Shown in pieces: positions 34,773 to 43,660 of a DNA stretch of 64,000 nucleotides. This DNA comes from Pseudothauera rhizosphaerae (GTDB lineage: Bacteria > Pseudomonadota > Gammaproteobacteria > Burkholderiales > Rhodocyclaceae). Every line of letters starts with the position of its first letter. Positions within the stretch are counted from its first letter, which is position 1. Location: contig NZ_SSOD01000021.1 in assembly GCF_004801305.1 (NCBI RefSeq), forward strand, positions 1 through 64,000, written 5' to 3'. The notes below the pieces were generated by a model that saw nothing but the letters and a program-made list of their open reading frames with translations, was not told where the DNA came from and did not search any database. Made by a program: the position numbers and the translations under genes.

Positions 34773-35915
34773 ATGCGTCCCTCCTGCTGCGCCCCGTCCC
34801 GTCTCGGAATCGTGTATGCCCGTCTTGCCGCCCGCCTCACGCTGGCGGCGGGCGCGGGCTTCCTCCTCTTCATGCTGACCTGCGCGGGCGGTCTTGCCGC
34901 CGCGGCCTGGGGGTTCTACCAGGGCTGGGAGGCCGGCGCACCGCAGACACGCGCTGCATGGTGGCTGGGTGCGCTGGCGGCGCTGTTCGGCGTGCGCCAC
35001 GTGCTGGGGCTGTCGCTGCTGCCGGTGCCGGGGCCCCGCGGCATTCCGCTATCGCACGAGGCCGCGGGGGCGCTGCGCTACCGCATCGACGAGGTCGGCC
35101 GCCGTCTCTCCGTGCCGCCGCTCGACGGCGTGTGGATCACCGACGAGATGAACGCCGCGGTGTTGCAGCGCTTCAGCCGCGGCCGCATCGAAACCCACAT
35201 GATGATCGGCCTGCCGCTGGCGCACTGCCTGTCGCGCCGTCAGTTCCTTGCCGTGCTCGCGCACGAGTTCGGCCATCTGGTGACCCAGCGCCAGGGCTTC
35301 GGCGCCCGCGGCGCCTGCCTGCGCGCCTGGTGGCTGCGGGTGGCCGAAGGCGTGGCGACCCGCCATCCTGCGCTCGCCCCCTGGCTCGACCGCCGCTTCC
35401 GCCGCTACACGCTGGGCATGCTGCGCCTGTCGCGCCTGGAGGAGTTCGAGGCCGACGCCGTCGCCGCGCGTCTGGTCGGCCGCCGCCTGCTGGGCGAGGC
35501 GCTGATCGAGGTGTCGGAGAAGGACCGCTTCCTGCGCGAGGACTACTGGCCCAAGGTGCTGGCGCAATGCGAATCCGCCCCCGAGCCGTGCATCCGCCCC
35601 TACCGTGACATGGGCTTGGGGGTGGCCGCGGGCTTCCACGCCCACAGCGTGCTCCATGCGGGATTCTGCGGCAGCGAGGCGGAGGATGCCGGCGCGCTGC
35701 ACCCCACCCCGGCCGATCGCCTGCGCGCGCTGCGCGTGCCGACCGGCGAGGCAGTGCCGCCGGAGCGCTCGGCCGCGGTGCATTACCTGTCTGCCCTGCT
35801 GCCCCAGTTGTCCTGGGCCTTCGACCGCCACTGGTGGAATTTCGCCGGGCGCTCGTGGCGGCGCGCCTACCGCCAGGCCCGCCATGCCCTGGCGGCGGAC
35901 GACGAGCCGAAGTGA
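34773..35915 (+). CDS. M48-family membrane metalloprotease
   Basis: Zinc protease of 380 residues. Two N-terminal hydrophobic helices (about 20-75) are followed by the catalytic HEFGH (164-168) in LAVLAHEFGHLV and a downstream EEFEADAVAARL that provides the third zinc ligand. The rest is soluble. It belongs to the Ste24/HtpX clan but has only the N-terminal membrane part, so its topology differs from HtpX. Start at ATG 34773 or GTG 34764. It converges with btuF, with only 9 bp between the stops. Confidence 0.85.
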   Translation: MRPSCCAPSRLGIVYARLAARLTLAAGAGFLLFMLTCAGGLAAAAWGFYQGWEAGAPQTRAAWWLGALAALFGVRHVLGLSLLPVPGPRGIPLSHEAAGALRYRIDEVGRRLSVPPLDGVWITDEMNAAVLQRFSRGRIETHMMIGLPLAHCLSRRQFLAVLAHEFGHLVTQRQGFGARGACLRAWWLRVAEGVATRHPALAPWLDRRFRRYTLGMLRLSRLEEFEADAVAARLVGRRLLGEALIEVSEKDRFLREDYWPKVLAQCESAPEPCIRPYRDMGLGVAAGFHAHSVLHAGFCGSEAEDAGALHPTPADRLRALRVPTGEAVPPERSAAVHYLSALLPQLSWAFDRHWWNFAGRSWRRAYRQARHALAADDEPK

Positions 35916-35924
35916 TGCGGTTGG

Positions 35925-36818
35925 TCAGCGCGGGGCGGCTTCGCGCCGCGCGCGGGCCTGTTCCAGATGGACACACAACTGTTCGGCGCCGTCGAGCAGG
36001 CGCGGGGTGTGGCGCTGGATCAACTGCGGCGGGATGAAGAACAGGTTGCCGGTGGCGGCTGCGGTCAGGTTCGGCCAGTTGCGCCATTGTTCCAGCCATT
36101 CGGGGCGCTCCTCGCCCATGCCGCTGGCGACGATGGCTTCCGGGTCGGCGGCGAGCACCGCTTCCACGCCGATGGTGGCGGCAAGGGGGCCGAGGCCGGC
36201 AAACACGTTCTCGCCGCCGCACAGGCGGATCGCGTCGGAAATGACGTGTGTGCCGTTGATGGTCATCAGCGGGCGGTCCCAGATCTGGTAGAACATGCGC
36301 ACGGTCGGGCGGGCGCCGTAGCGTGCCGCGAGTGCTGCGCGGCGCGCGCGGAAGGACTCGGCCGCGGCATGCGCGACGGCCTCGGTGCCGGCCAGGCGGC
36401 CGACGGTCTCCAGGCTGGTGGCCACGTCGGCCAGGTTGCGCGCTTCGCTGACGAAGACCGGGATGCCCAGCGCGCGCAGCTTGTCGAGATTGGCGGGGGG
36501 GTTGCCGCTCACCCACCCCACCACCAGGTCGGGGCGCAGCGCGGCGACCGCTTCCAGGTCCACCTTGGTATAGCTGCCCACCTGCGGCAGCCTGCGCGCG
36601 GCTTCCGGGTAGTCACTGTAGGCCACTACGCCCACGACCTTGTCGCCCGCGCCGGCGGCGAACAGCACTTCGGTGATGTGCGGCGCCAGGCTGACGATGC
36701 GCTGCGCCGGGCCGGGGAGCACCAGTTCGTGGCCGGTGGCGTCGGTGAGGCGGATTTCGGCGGCGGCGAGCGGGGCGCACAGCAGCAGGGCGGCGAGCGC
36801 GGTGATGCGGGTGATCAT
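35925..36818 (-). CDS. btuF: Cobalamin-binding periplasmic protein BtuF
   Basis: Periplasmic substrate-binding protein of 297 residues (class III, two domains joined by a long helix). Signal peptide ALAALLLCAPLAAAE, then AQRIVSLAPHITEVLFAAGAG and VVGVVAYSDYPEAARRLPQVG, the BtuF pattern, with VDLEAVAALRPDLVV. It delivers vitamin B12 or cobinamide to BtuCD, whose genes are not in this window. The ATG overlaps the cobD/cobC-type gene stop, placing it in the same B12 operon. Confidence 0.9.
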   Translation of the reverse strand: MITRITALAALLLCAPLAAAEIRLTDATGHELVLPGPAQRIVSLAPHITEVLFAAGAGDKVVGVVAYSDYPEAARRLPQVGSYTKVDLEAVAALRPDLVVGWVSGNPPANLDKLRALGIPVFVSEARNLADVATSLETVGRLAGTEAVAHAAAESFRARRAALAARYGARPTVRMFYQIWDRPLMTINGTHVISDAIRLCGGENVFAGLGPLAATIGVEAVLAADPEAIVASGMGEERPEWLEQWRNWPNLTAAATGNLFFIPPQLIQRHTPRLLDGAEQLCVHLEQARARREAAPR

Positions 36819-37801
36819 GCGGAGTGTCCTCTCAGGGTATGAAGGGCGTCGGCCAGGCGCCGCCAGCCCGCCTCGTCGGCCGGCAGGCCGAAGCGCAGCG
36901 CGGGCGGATCGTCGAACAGGCGCACCAGGATGCCGTGTCGGGCGAGCGCGTCGTGCACCGCGGCGGCGCGCGGATGGGGCAGCCACTGGAACAGGGCGGT
37001 GCCGGACGATTCGCCGGGCAGGTGGTGGCGAAGAAGCTCGCGCAGTCGTCGGCCGGCGGCAGCGAGTTCGTCCCGCGCGGCCCGCTGCCAGGCGGCGTCG
37101 GCCAGCGCAGCCTGGGCCGCGAAGCGCGCCGGACCGCTCACTGCCCACGGGCCGAGCTGCTCGGCCAGGCGTTCGCGCAGTGCCGCTTCGGCCAGCACGA
37201 AGCCCGCGCGCGCGCCGCCTAGGCCGAAGAACTTGCCCAGGGAGCGCAGCACCACCAGATTGGCACGGCCCGCGTGGGGCGCGAGGCTTTCCGCCGGGTC
37301 GGCGTCGATGAAAGCCTCGTCCACCACCAGCCAGCCGCCCCGTGCGGCCAGGCGGGAGTGCCAGCCGAGCAGGCGTTCGCGCGTGAAGCGTTCACCGGTG
37401 GGGTTGTTGGGGTGGGCGAGCACCAGCACATCGGTGTCGTCCACGAGCGTGTCGACCTCGTCCGCGCGGCAGCGTCGCAGGCTGCGGCCGCGCCAGGCGT
37501 GGGGGTGTTCGGCATAGGTCGGCGCGAGCAGGGTGACCCGCGCGCCGGGGATGAGCGCGGGCAGGGCCTGGATGGCGGCCTGGGAGCCGGCGACCGGCAG
37601 CAGTTCGGCGCTGCCGTAACAGGCGGCGGCCGCTTCGGCGAGGCCGTCCTCGTCCTCCGGCAGGCGCTGCCAGACGGCGGTGGGCAGCGGCGGCACGGGG
37701 TAGGGCCGAGGGTTGATGCCGGTGGAGAGATCCAGCCAGTCCGCCGCGGGAATGCCGTAGCGCCGGGCCGCAGCCTGCAGCCGCCCGCCGTGCTCAAGCA
37801 T
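36815..37801 (-). CDS. cobD: Threonine-phosphate decarboxylase (CobD/CobC type)
   Basis: PLP-dependent enzyme of 328 residues that makes (R)-1-amino-2-propanol phosphate for the nucleotide loop of cobalamin. Motifs: ADWLDLSTGINPRPYP, an AHPNNPTGERF substrate loop, VVDEAFIDAD, and the PLP lysine in VLRSLGKFFGLGGAR. Start at 37801 (MLEHGGRLQ). The longer frame to 37924 overlaps cbiB. Both CobD and CobC names are used for this enzyme. Its start overlaps the cbiB gene end by 8 bp. Confidence 0.9.
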   Translation of the reverse strand: MLEHGGRLQAAARRYGIPAADWLDLSTGINPRPYPVPPLPTAVWQRLPEDEDGLAEAAAACYGSAELLPVAGSQAAIQALPALIPGARVTLLAPTYAEHPHAWRGRSLRRCRADEVDTLVDDTDVLVLAHPNNPTGERFTRERLLGWHSRLAARGGWLVVDEAFIDADPAESLAPHAGRANLVVLRSLGKFFGLGGARAGFVLAEAALRERLAEQLGPWAVSGPARFAAQAALADAAWQRAARDELAAAGRRLRELLRHHLPGESSGTALFQWLPHPRAAAVHDALARHGILVRLFDDPPALRFGLPADEAGWRRLADALHTLRGHSA

Positions 37802-38774
37802 GCGGGGTTCCGCCGGCAAGGGCGGCGGCGAGCGCCAGCAGCAGCGCAATGCCGCCCACCAGCGCCAGCCAGCCCAGCATGCCGCGGCGCACCAGACGGA
37901 TGGCGCCGCGCAGGCTGCGGGCATCGGGCGGTGCGCCGCAGCCCAGTACGGGACGGGCTTCGGCCCGGCCGTGGTAGATCGCGTTGCCGCCGAGCTGCAC
38001 CGCCAGCGCGCCGGCGCCGGCCGCCATCACCGGGCCGGCGTTGGGGCTGTCCCACTGCGCCGCCTGGGTGCGCCAGCAGGCCAGGGCGTTGCGGGTGTCG
38101 CCGAGCAGGGCGTAGGTCAGCGCGGTGAGCCGCGCGGGGAGCCAGTTCAGTGCATCGTCCAGGCGCGCCGCGGCGCGGCCGAAATGGAGGTAGCGCGGCG
38201 TGCGGTAGCCCCACATGGCATCCAGCGTGTTGGCCAGGCGGAACAGCAGCGCGCCCGGCCCACCCAGCAGGATGAACCAGAACAGGGCGCCGAACACCGC
38301 GTCGTTGCCGTTCTCCAGCACCGATTCGGTGCCGGCGCGGGCCACGCCTTCGGCGTCCAGTGCGGCGGTCTCGCGGCTGACGATCCAGCCCACCCGCGCC
38401 CGCGCTGCGGCCAGGTCGCCGGCGGCCAGCGGTGCGGCCACCGCCTCGCCGTGCTCGGCCAGGCTGCGCCCGCCGAGGGCGAACCACAGCAGGGCGATGT
38501 CCACGATCCAGTGGGCGCCCGGGTGCAGGCCGTGCAGCCACAGGGCCAGCGCCACCCAGGGCAGCACGGCCAGTGTCCAGGCGAGGAGGCCGCGCATCTG
38601 CTGCATGCGCGCGGTCGATTCCTCCCGCCGCAGCAAGTTCTCGATGGCGGAGGCGAAGCAGCCGAAGCCAGCCAGCGGATGGAAGCGGCGCGGATCGCCC
38701 AGCACGCGGTCGGCCAGCATGCCGGCAGCGAGCTTGAGGAACAGGATGGCGGCAAAGGTTGCGGCGGCGGCCAT
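37794..38774 (-). CDS. cbiB: Adenosylcobinamide-phosphate synthase CbiB
   Basis: Membrane protein of 326 residues that attaches aminopropanol (or its phosphate) to adenosylcobyric acid. Characteristic stretches are [21 protein letters not shown], then [42 protein letters not shown] seen as [15 protein letters not shown] and [12 protein letters not shown], and [14 protein letters not shown]. Four or five hydrophobic segments. Its start is only 38 bp from the divergent cbiP start. Confidence 0.92.
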   Translation of the reverse strand: MAAAATFAAILFLKLAAGMLADRVLGDPRRFHPLAGFGCFASAIENLLRREESTARMQQMRGLLAWTLAVLPWVALALWLHGLHPGAHWIVDIALLWFALGGRSLAEHGEAVAAPLAAGDLAAARARVGWIVSRETAALDAEGVARAGTESVLENGNDAVFGALFWFILLGGPGALLFRLANTLDAMWGYRTPRYLHFGRAAARLDDALNWLPARLTALTYALLGDTRNALACWRTQAAQWDSPNAGPVMAAGAGALAVQLGGNAIYHGRAEARPVLGCGAPPDARSLRGAIRLVRRGMLGWLALVGGIALLLALAAALAGGTPHA

Positions 38775-38812
38775 GGGATAATCGGCGTCTTTCGGACCCC
38801 GGATTCTACGCG

Positions 38813-40342
38813 ATGCAGACCACCGCCACCCTCATGGTGCAGGGCACGACCTCGGACGCGGGCAAGAGCACGCTGGTGGCCGGGCTGTGCCGGCTGCTGG
38901 CGCGCGGCGGCGTGCGAGTGGCGCCGTTCAAGCCGCAGAACATGGCGCTCAACTCGGCGGTGACCGTGGACGGCGGCGAGATCGGCCGCGCCCAGGCGCT
39001 GCAGGCGGTGGCGGCGGGCCTCCCCCCGCACACCGACTTCAACCCGGTGCTACTCAAGCCGGCGAGCGACGTGGGCGCCCAGGTCATCATCCACGGCAAG
39101 GCGGTCACCAGCCTCGATGCACGTGCCTACCACGACTACAAGCCCACCGCGATGGCGGCGGTGCTGGAATCCTGGGGCCGGCTCGTGGCGGGCTACGAGT
39201 GCGTGCTGGTGGAAGGCGCCGGCAGCCCGGCGGAGATCAACCTGCGCGACCGGGACATCGCCAACATGGGCTTCGCCGAGGCGGTGGATTGCCCGGTGAT
39301 CCTGATCGCAGATATCGACCGCGGCGGCGTGTTCGCCCACCTGGTGGGCACGATGGAACTGCTCTCGCCTTCCGAACAGGCGCGGGTGAAGGGCTTCGTC
39401 ATCAACCGCTTCCGCGGCGACATGGGCCTGCTGCGGTCCGGGCTGGAATGGCTGGAAGCACGCACCGGGCGGCCGGTGCTGGGGGTGCTGCCCTATCTGC
39501 ACGGCCTCTTCCTCGACGCCGAGGATGCGCTGGCCGACGCCCGCGCGGAGAAGGGCGAGACCCGCCTGCGGGTGATCGCACCGGTGTTTCCGCGCATCTC
39601 CAACCACACGGACCTGGACGCGCTGCGCCTGCATCCCCAGGTGGATTTCCGCTGGATCGGGCCGGGACAGGCCATTCCGCCGGCGGACCTGATCGTGCTG
39701 CCTGGCTCCAAGAGCGTGCAGGCCGATCTCGCCTGGCTGCGCGGGCAGGGCTGGGAGCCTGCCATCCGCCGCCATCTGCGCTACGGCGGCAAGCTCATCG
39801 GCATCTGTGGCGGCTTCCAGATGCTGGGCCGCCGGCTGGAAGACCCGGCCGGGCTGGAAGGCTCATCGGGCGGCATGGACGGGCTCGGCGTGCTGGACAT
39901 GGAGACCGTACTGGAGGCCGAAAAGCAGCTCGCCAACGTGTGCGGCACGCTCCGGGTCGACGGCGCCGCAGCGGTGCCGGTGCGCGGCTACGAGATTCAC
40001 ATGGGCGTGTCGCGCGGCCCTGCGCTGGGCCGCCCGGCCGCAACTCTGGACGACGGGCGCAGCGACGGCGCCCTGTCGGAGGACGGCCAGATCCTCGGCA
40101 CCTATGTGCACGGCCTGTTCGACCACCCGGAAGCGCTCGCCGCGCTGCTCGGCTGGGCCGGTGCGGGCGGAGTGGCGGCGGTGGACCTGGACGCACGGCG
40201 CGAGGCCGACCTCGACCGCCTGGCCGACAGCCTCGCCGCCGCGCTCGACCTCGACCGCCTGGCCGATTGCCTGGGCGGCGCCGCGGCTGCGGCGCTGCGC
40301 CGCGTTGCCGGCCGTACGAACCCCGCCGGCATGCCCGCTTGA
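38813..40342 (+). CDS. cbiP: Cobyric acid synthase
   Basis: Amidotransferase of 509 residues that amidates four carboxyls of adenosylcobyrinic a,c-diamide. The N-terminal ATP-binding domain has [30 protein letters not shown] and [12 protein letters not shown]. The C-terminal class I glutaminase domain has the nucleophile cysteine in [11 protein letters not shown] and the His in [11 protein letters not shown] chose the ATG at 38813 (MQTTATLMV); the upstream frame reaches into the cbiB start. Confidence 0.95.
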   Translation: MQTTATLMVQGTTSDAGKSTLVAGLCRLLARGGVRVAPFKPQNMALNSAVTVDGGEIGRAQALQAVAAGLPPHTDFNPVLLKPASDVGAQVIIHGKAVTSLDARAYHDYKPTAMAAVLESWGRLVAGYECVLVEGAGSPAEINLRDRDIANMGFAEAVDCPVILIADIDRGGVFAHLVGTMELLSPSEQARVKGFVINRFRGDMGLLRSGLEWLEARTGRPVLGVLPYLHGLFLDAEDALADARAEKGETRLRVIAPVFPRISNHTDLDALRLHPQVDFRWIGPGQAIPPADLIVLPGSKSVQADLAWLRGQGWEPAIRRHLRYGGKLIGICGGFQMLGRRLEDPAGLEGSSGGMDGLGVLDMETVLEAEKQLANVCGTLRVDGAAAVPVRGYEIHMGVSRGPALGRPAATLDDGRSDGALSEDGQILGTYVHGLFDHPEALAALLGWAGAGGVAAVDLDARREADLDRLADSLAAALDLDRLADCLGGAAAAALRRVAGRTNPAGMPA

Positions 40343-40374
40343 CCGTCCCGGAGGGGGCCTCTACCATCGCCGCC

Positions 40375-40569
40375 ATGGAAGAAGAACTCACCCAGCTCGA
40401 ACACCGCATCGAGGAGATCGTGACCCTGTACGAAGGGGTGAAGGCCGAAAATCGCGAACTGCGCGGCCGGGTGGCGAAGCTGGAGGCGGACAACCGCGCC
40501 CACGCCGAGAAACTGCGCCTGGCCACCGACAAGCTGGAAAGCCTGCTCGCCAGGCTGCCGCAGGTCTGA
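40375..40569 (+). CDS. ZapB-like coiled-coil protein upstream of zapA
   Basis: A 64-residue protein, almost entirely one coiled coil: MEEELTQLEHRIEEIVTLYE, then VKAENRELRGRVAKLEADNR and a basic/Leu tail ending in LARLPQV. Proteins of this size (TIGR02449-like) are regularly found just upstream of zapA and are thought to act with FtsZ-ring factors. The start at 40375 is preceded by GGAGGGGG. The gap to zapA is 16 bp, so the two form an operon. Confidence 0.82.
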   Translation: MEEELTQLEHRIEEIVTLYEGVKAENRELRGRVAKLEADNRAHAEKLRLATDKLESLLARLPQV

Positions 40570-40585
40570 TCGGAGAGGGCGGGCC

Positions 40586-40882
40586 ATGGAAACCCTGGAC
40601 ATCAAGCTGCTGGGCAAGGAATACCAGGTCTCGTGCAGGCCGGACGAGCGCGAGGGGCTCCTCGCCGCGGTGGAATTCCTCGACGGCAAACTGGCCGACG
40701 TGACCCGCCGGACGGGCTCCACGGGCGAGCGCCTGGCGATCATGACGGCGCTCAACGTCGCCCACGAACTCCTTCAGCAGCAGCGCGAGGGAGGGTTTGA
40801 CTTGCAGGCGGCGAGGCGTAGAATCGGGCTCATGACGGCACGCTTGGACGGGGTGCTCGCCCAGCAGGAAAAGCTCTTCTGA
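40586..40882 (+). CDS. zapA: Cell division protein ZapA
   Basis: FtsZ-associated protein of 98 residues. The N-terminal globular domain begins METLDIKLLGKEYQVSCRPD, then EREGLLAAVEFLDGKLADV, followed by a long helix (ERLAIMTALNVAHELLQQQ) that forms the dimeric coiled coil. It follows the zapB-like gene by 16 bp and is followed directly by 6S RNA, the conserved gammaproteobacterial and betaproteobacterial order. Confidence 0.93.
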   Translation: METLDIKLLGKEYQVSCRPDEREGLLAAVEFLDGKLADVTRRTGSTGERLAIMTALNVAHELLQQQREGGFDLQAARRRIGLMTARLDGVLAQQEKLF

Positions 40883-40916
40883 GCGAATCCCGCGGGCGGG
40901 TCCGGGTGCCGGAGGA

Positions 40917-41096
40917 TCAATCCCCTGCAGTGTTCGTCGAAGCCGTAGATTCCTTGAACCAATGTCGAGAGACTTGGTCGCGGACCGTAGTGCCGGCGGT
41001 GTGCATGCCCCGATAGGGGAAGCCTGAAGCGGTGGGAATGCGACCACCCTGAACCCTAGGTTCAGGATGCCCGGCAGAGACGGCACAGGCGGGGGG
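40917..41096 (+). ncRNA. ssrS: 6S RNA
   Basis: About 180 nt. The ends can pair (CCCCTGC near 40923 with GCGGGGG near 41090) and flank a long, bulged hairpin. Recognisable 6S elements are TGCAGTGTTCGTCGA at the 5' side, GTGTGCATGCCCCGATAGGGG and AAGCCT in the centre-right, and the CTGAACCCTAGGTTCAGG stem, matching the layout of E. coli 6S. It lies immediately downstream of zapA, the usual place. 6S mimics an open promoter and sequesters sigma-70 RNA polymerase in stationary phase. Ends are approximate. Confidence 0.9.
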
Positions 41097-41104
41097 CCAA
41101 AAGG

Positions 41105-41140
41105 GAAGGCGCGATTCGAAAGGGTCGCGCCTTCGTGCGT
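41105..41140 (+). terminator. Hairpin downstream of 6S RNA
   Basis: GAAGGCGCGA (41105-41114) pairs perfectly with TCGCGCCTTC (41125-41134), leaving a 10-base loop; the tail GTGCGTTT is only weakly T-rich. It ends just before the convergent DUF1850 gene stop. Confidence 0.6.
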
Positions 41141-41551
41141 TTACTGCCCCTCCGCCGGCTCGCCGGGCGCCGGGCACGCGCCCAGCGTGACGGCCGTGGG
41201 CTGCGCGGGCGCCGCCGGTAGCCCCGGCAGCCAGGCGTGCAGCGGCTTGCAGCGCCCGTCGACGCAGAGCTCGTAGCCCGCGGTGTAGGCGGAATGGGCC
41301 AGTTCCAGGCGTTCCAGTTCGCGCCCCACGGGATAGCGCCAGACGCCGTTCTTCAGTCGCGAGCCCTCCGGCGGCTCCATGCCCGCCCCGGAGCCGCGGA
41401 CCCGCCCTTCGGCCAGATAGAGGGCGCTGCCACGTACCTGCCAGTCTTCCTCCCAGCGAACCTTCTCGATGGAGTGCGTCCACGCCAGCGTGAAGGCCTG
41501 CGTGCCGACGAAGGCCGACAGCAGGCCGCTGGCCAGGCACAGGCCGCTCAT
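41141..41551 (-). CDS. DUF1850 protein of TRAP/TAXI cluster
   Basis: Protein of 136 residues with an N-terminal hydrophobic leader (SGLCLASGLLSAFVGTQAF) and a small domain: FTLAWTHSIEKVRWEEDWQV, then GAGMEPPEGSRLKNGVWRY. DUF1850 genes are consistently coupled to TAXI-type TRAP transporters, and the WTHSIEKVxWEEDW motif is the family's signature. Function is unknown, probably accessory to transport. Its ATG overlaps the TRAP permease stop. Confidence 0.82.
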   Translation of the reverse strand: MSGLCLASGLLSAFVGTQAFTLAWTHSIEKVRWEEDWQVRGSALYLAEGRVRGSGAGMEPPEGSRLKNGVWRYPVGRELERLELAHSAYTAGYELCVDGRCKPLHAWLPGLPAAPAQPTAVTLGACPAPGEPAEGQ

Positions 41552-43584
41552 ACCGCCATTGCGGCCTGGCGCTTGCGCCAGGCGAGCAGGGCGAACAGCA
41601 CGGCAGCGCCGGCGAGGCCGATCTCGTCGGTGATGGGCAGCGCGGCCACCAGGAACAGCGCGCAGAAGAAGGCCCAGATGCGCAGCGGCCAGCTCACCGG
41701 CTGCCACAGGTAGCCGACCGAGGCCACGCCCCACAGCCCGATCGCCACCAGGGCCTTGAGCACGATGTAGGCGACGGCCAGCACGGTGGGGTCCCCCTGT
41801 AGCATCAGCTCCGGCGCATACACCGCCATGTAGGGCACCACGAAGCCGGCCAGGGCGATGCGCACCGCCTGCACGCCGATCTTCATCCCCGACACGCCGG
41901 CGATCGGTGCCGCGGCGAAGGCGGCCAGCGCCACCGGCGGGGTGAGGTCGGCCATGATGCCGAAATAGAACACGAACATGTGGCTGACGATCAGCGGCAC
42001 GCCCAGTTCCAGCAGCGCGGGCGCGGCCAGCGACGAGGTGATGATGTAGTTGGGAATGGTCGGGATGCCCATGCCCAGCAGCAGGCACACCAGCATGGTG
42101 AGCATCAGCGACAGCAGCAGGTTGTCGCGGCCCAGGGCGAGGATCATGTTGGCGAACGAGGTTGCGGCGCCGGTCAGGGTGAGCACGCCGATGATCACCC
42201 CCACCAAGGCGCAGGCCACGCCGACCGGCAGGGCATGGCGGGCACCGTCGGCCAGCGCGTTGATCGCGATGCGCAGCGTGGCGCGGCCGCCCTGGACGAA
42301 GGCGCAGACCGCGCACAAGGCGGCGATGATGGTCAGAAAGGCGGTGATGCCCCACTTGAGGAAGCCGGCGCAGGCGATGCCGAGTGCGATCCAGAATGCG
42401 TAACGCAGCGCGTTGCCGCGCAGGCGCAGCGCGATCGCCGCGCCGAAGATCAGTACCGCGGTGATCGCCAGCCCGACCGTGCCCGAGAACAGCGGCGTGT
42501 AGCCCGAGAACAGCAGCCAGACCAGAATGCCCAGCGGCAGCAGCAGATACCAGCCGTTGCGCACGGCGGCCCACGGGTTGGGGCAGTCCTTCTTCGGCAT
42601 GCCGTGCAGACCGACCCGCCCGGCTTCCAGGTGCACCATCCAGAATGCGGTGACGAAATAGAGGATGGCCGGAATCACCGCCGCCTGGACGATCTCCACA
42701 TAGGCCACGCCGATGGTCTCGGCCATGATGAAGGCGACCGCACCCATCACCGGCGGCATGATCTGGCCGCCCATGCTGGCGGTGGCCTCGACGCCGCCGG
42801 CGAATTCCGCGCGGTAGCCGAAGCGCTTCATCAGCGGGATGGTGAATTGCCCGGTGGTGACCACGTTGGCCACGCCCGAGCCGTTGATGGTGCCCATCAG
42901 CCCGGAACTCACCACGGCCACCTTGGCCGGCCCGCCGCGGGTGTGGCCCACGGTGCCGAGCGCGAAATCGGTGAACAGACGGATCATGCCGGCCTGTTCG
43001 AGAAAGGCGCCGAACAGGATGAACAGGAAGATGTAGGTCGAGCTGACGTAGGTCGGCACGCCGTAGATGCCCTCGGTGCCGAAGGTGAGGTGTTCGATGA
43101 GCTGGCCGAAGCCGTAGCCGCGGTGGGCGAGATCGCCCGGCAGATATTCGCCGAAGGCGGCGTAGGCAAAGAAGCCCGCGCAGATCAGCGGCAGGGCCGG
43201 CCCCATCATGCGCCGCGCGGCCTCGAACACGAACAGCAGCGTCAGCGTGCCGACGACGACGTCGGTCCGGGTCGGGTCACCGGCGCGCTGGATCAGGTCG
43301 GCTTCGAACACCCAGTGGTAGAGGGCGAGGACGAATGCGGTCAGCCCCACGGCCCAGGCCACCGGGGCGACTTGGCGGCCGCGCGGCAGCCATTGCGGAA
43401 ACAGTGCGAAGGTCAGCAGCAGCAGAAAACCCACGTGGACCGCGCGCACCACCTGCGAGGACCACGGGTGGTAGGCGGCGACGATGAGCTGGAAGGTGGA
43501 GAACAGGACGGCGATGAGGAACAGGGCGCGGGCTTGCGGGCCCTTGTCCCAGCCGAACGGCGTGATCGGCACGGATTCAGACAT
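41548..43584 (-). CDS. TRAP transporter fused permease (4TM-12TM), TAXI type
   Basis: Integral membrane protein of 678 residues combining the small DctQ-like and large DctM-like subunits. Early helices (LFLIAVLFSTFQLIVAAYH) precede the DctM core: GTINGSGVANVVTTGQFTIP, MGGQIMPPVMGAVAFIMAE, LGMGIPTIPNYIITSSLAAP and ADLTPPVALAAFAAA. Fused permeases work with TAXI binding proteins and use the sodium or proton gradient. The gene for the binding protein lies 76 bp upstream. Substrate cannot be read from sequence; dicarboxylates are common. Confidence 0.93.
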   Translation of the reverse strand: MSESVPITPFGWDKGPQARALFLIAVLFSTFQLIVAAYHPWSSQVVRAVHVGFLLLLTFALFPQWLPRGRQVAPVAWAVGLTAFVLALYHWVFEADLIQRAGDPTRTDVVVGTLTLLFVFEAARRMMGPALPLICAGFFAYAAFGEYLPGDLAHRGYGFGQLIEHLTFGTEGIYGVPTYVSSTYIFLFILFGAFLEQAGMIRLFTDFALGTVGHTRGGPAKVAVVSSGLMGTINGSGVANVVTTGQFTIPLMKRFGYRAEFAGGVEATASMGGQIMPPVMGAVAFIMAETIGVAYVEIVQAAVIPAILYFVTAFWMVHLEAGRVGLHGMPKKDCPNPWAAVRNGWYLLLPLGILVWLLFSGYTPLFSGTVGLAITAVLIFGAAIALRLRGNALRYAFWIALGIACAGFLKWGITAFLTIIAALCAVCAFVQGGRATLRIAINALADGARHALPVGVACALVGVIIGVLTLTGAATSFANMILALGRDNLLLSLMLTMLVCLLLGMGIPTIPNYIITSSLAAPALLELGVPLIVSHMFVFYFGIMADLTPPVALAAFAAAPIAGVSGMKIGVQAVRIALAGFVVPYMAVYAPELMLQGDPTVLAVAYIVLKALVAIGLWGVASVGYLWQPVSWPLRIWAFFCALFLVAALPITDEIGLAGAAVLFALLAWRKRQAAMAV

Positions 43585-43660
43585 GGCGGTTCCCGGGGGA
43601 TGCGGCGATGGCGCCCGCCCGCAACCGGGCGGCGCAATCGCGGTTGGCTGGGGACGCGGC

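Noticed and set aside
37501-38128. Possible cobalamin riboswitch near the B12 genes
   Set aside because: The genes overlap or abut and no intergenic space exists for the aptamer; no B12-box-like sequence was seen.
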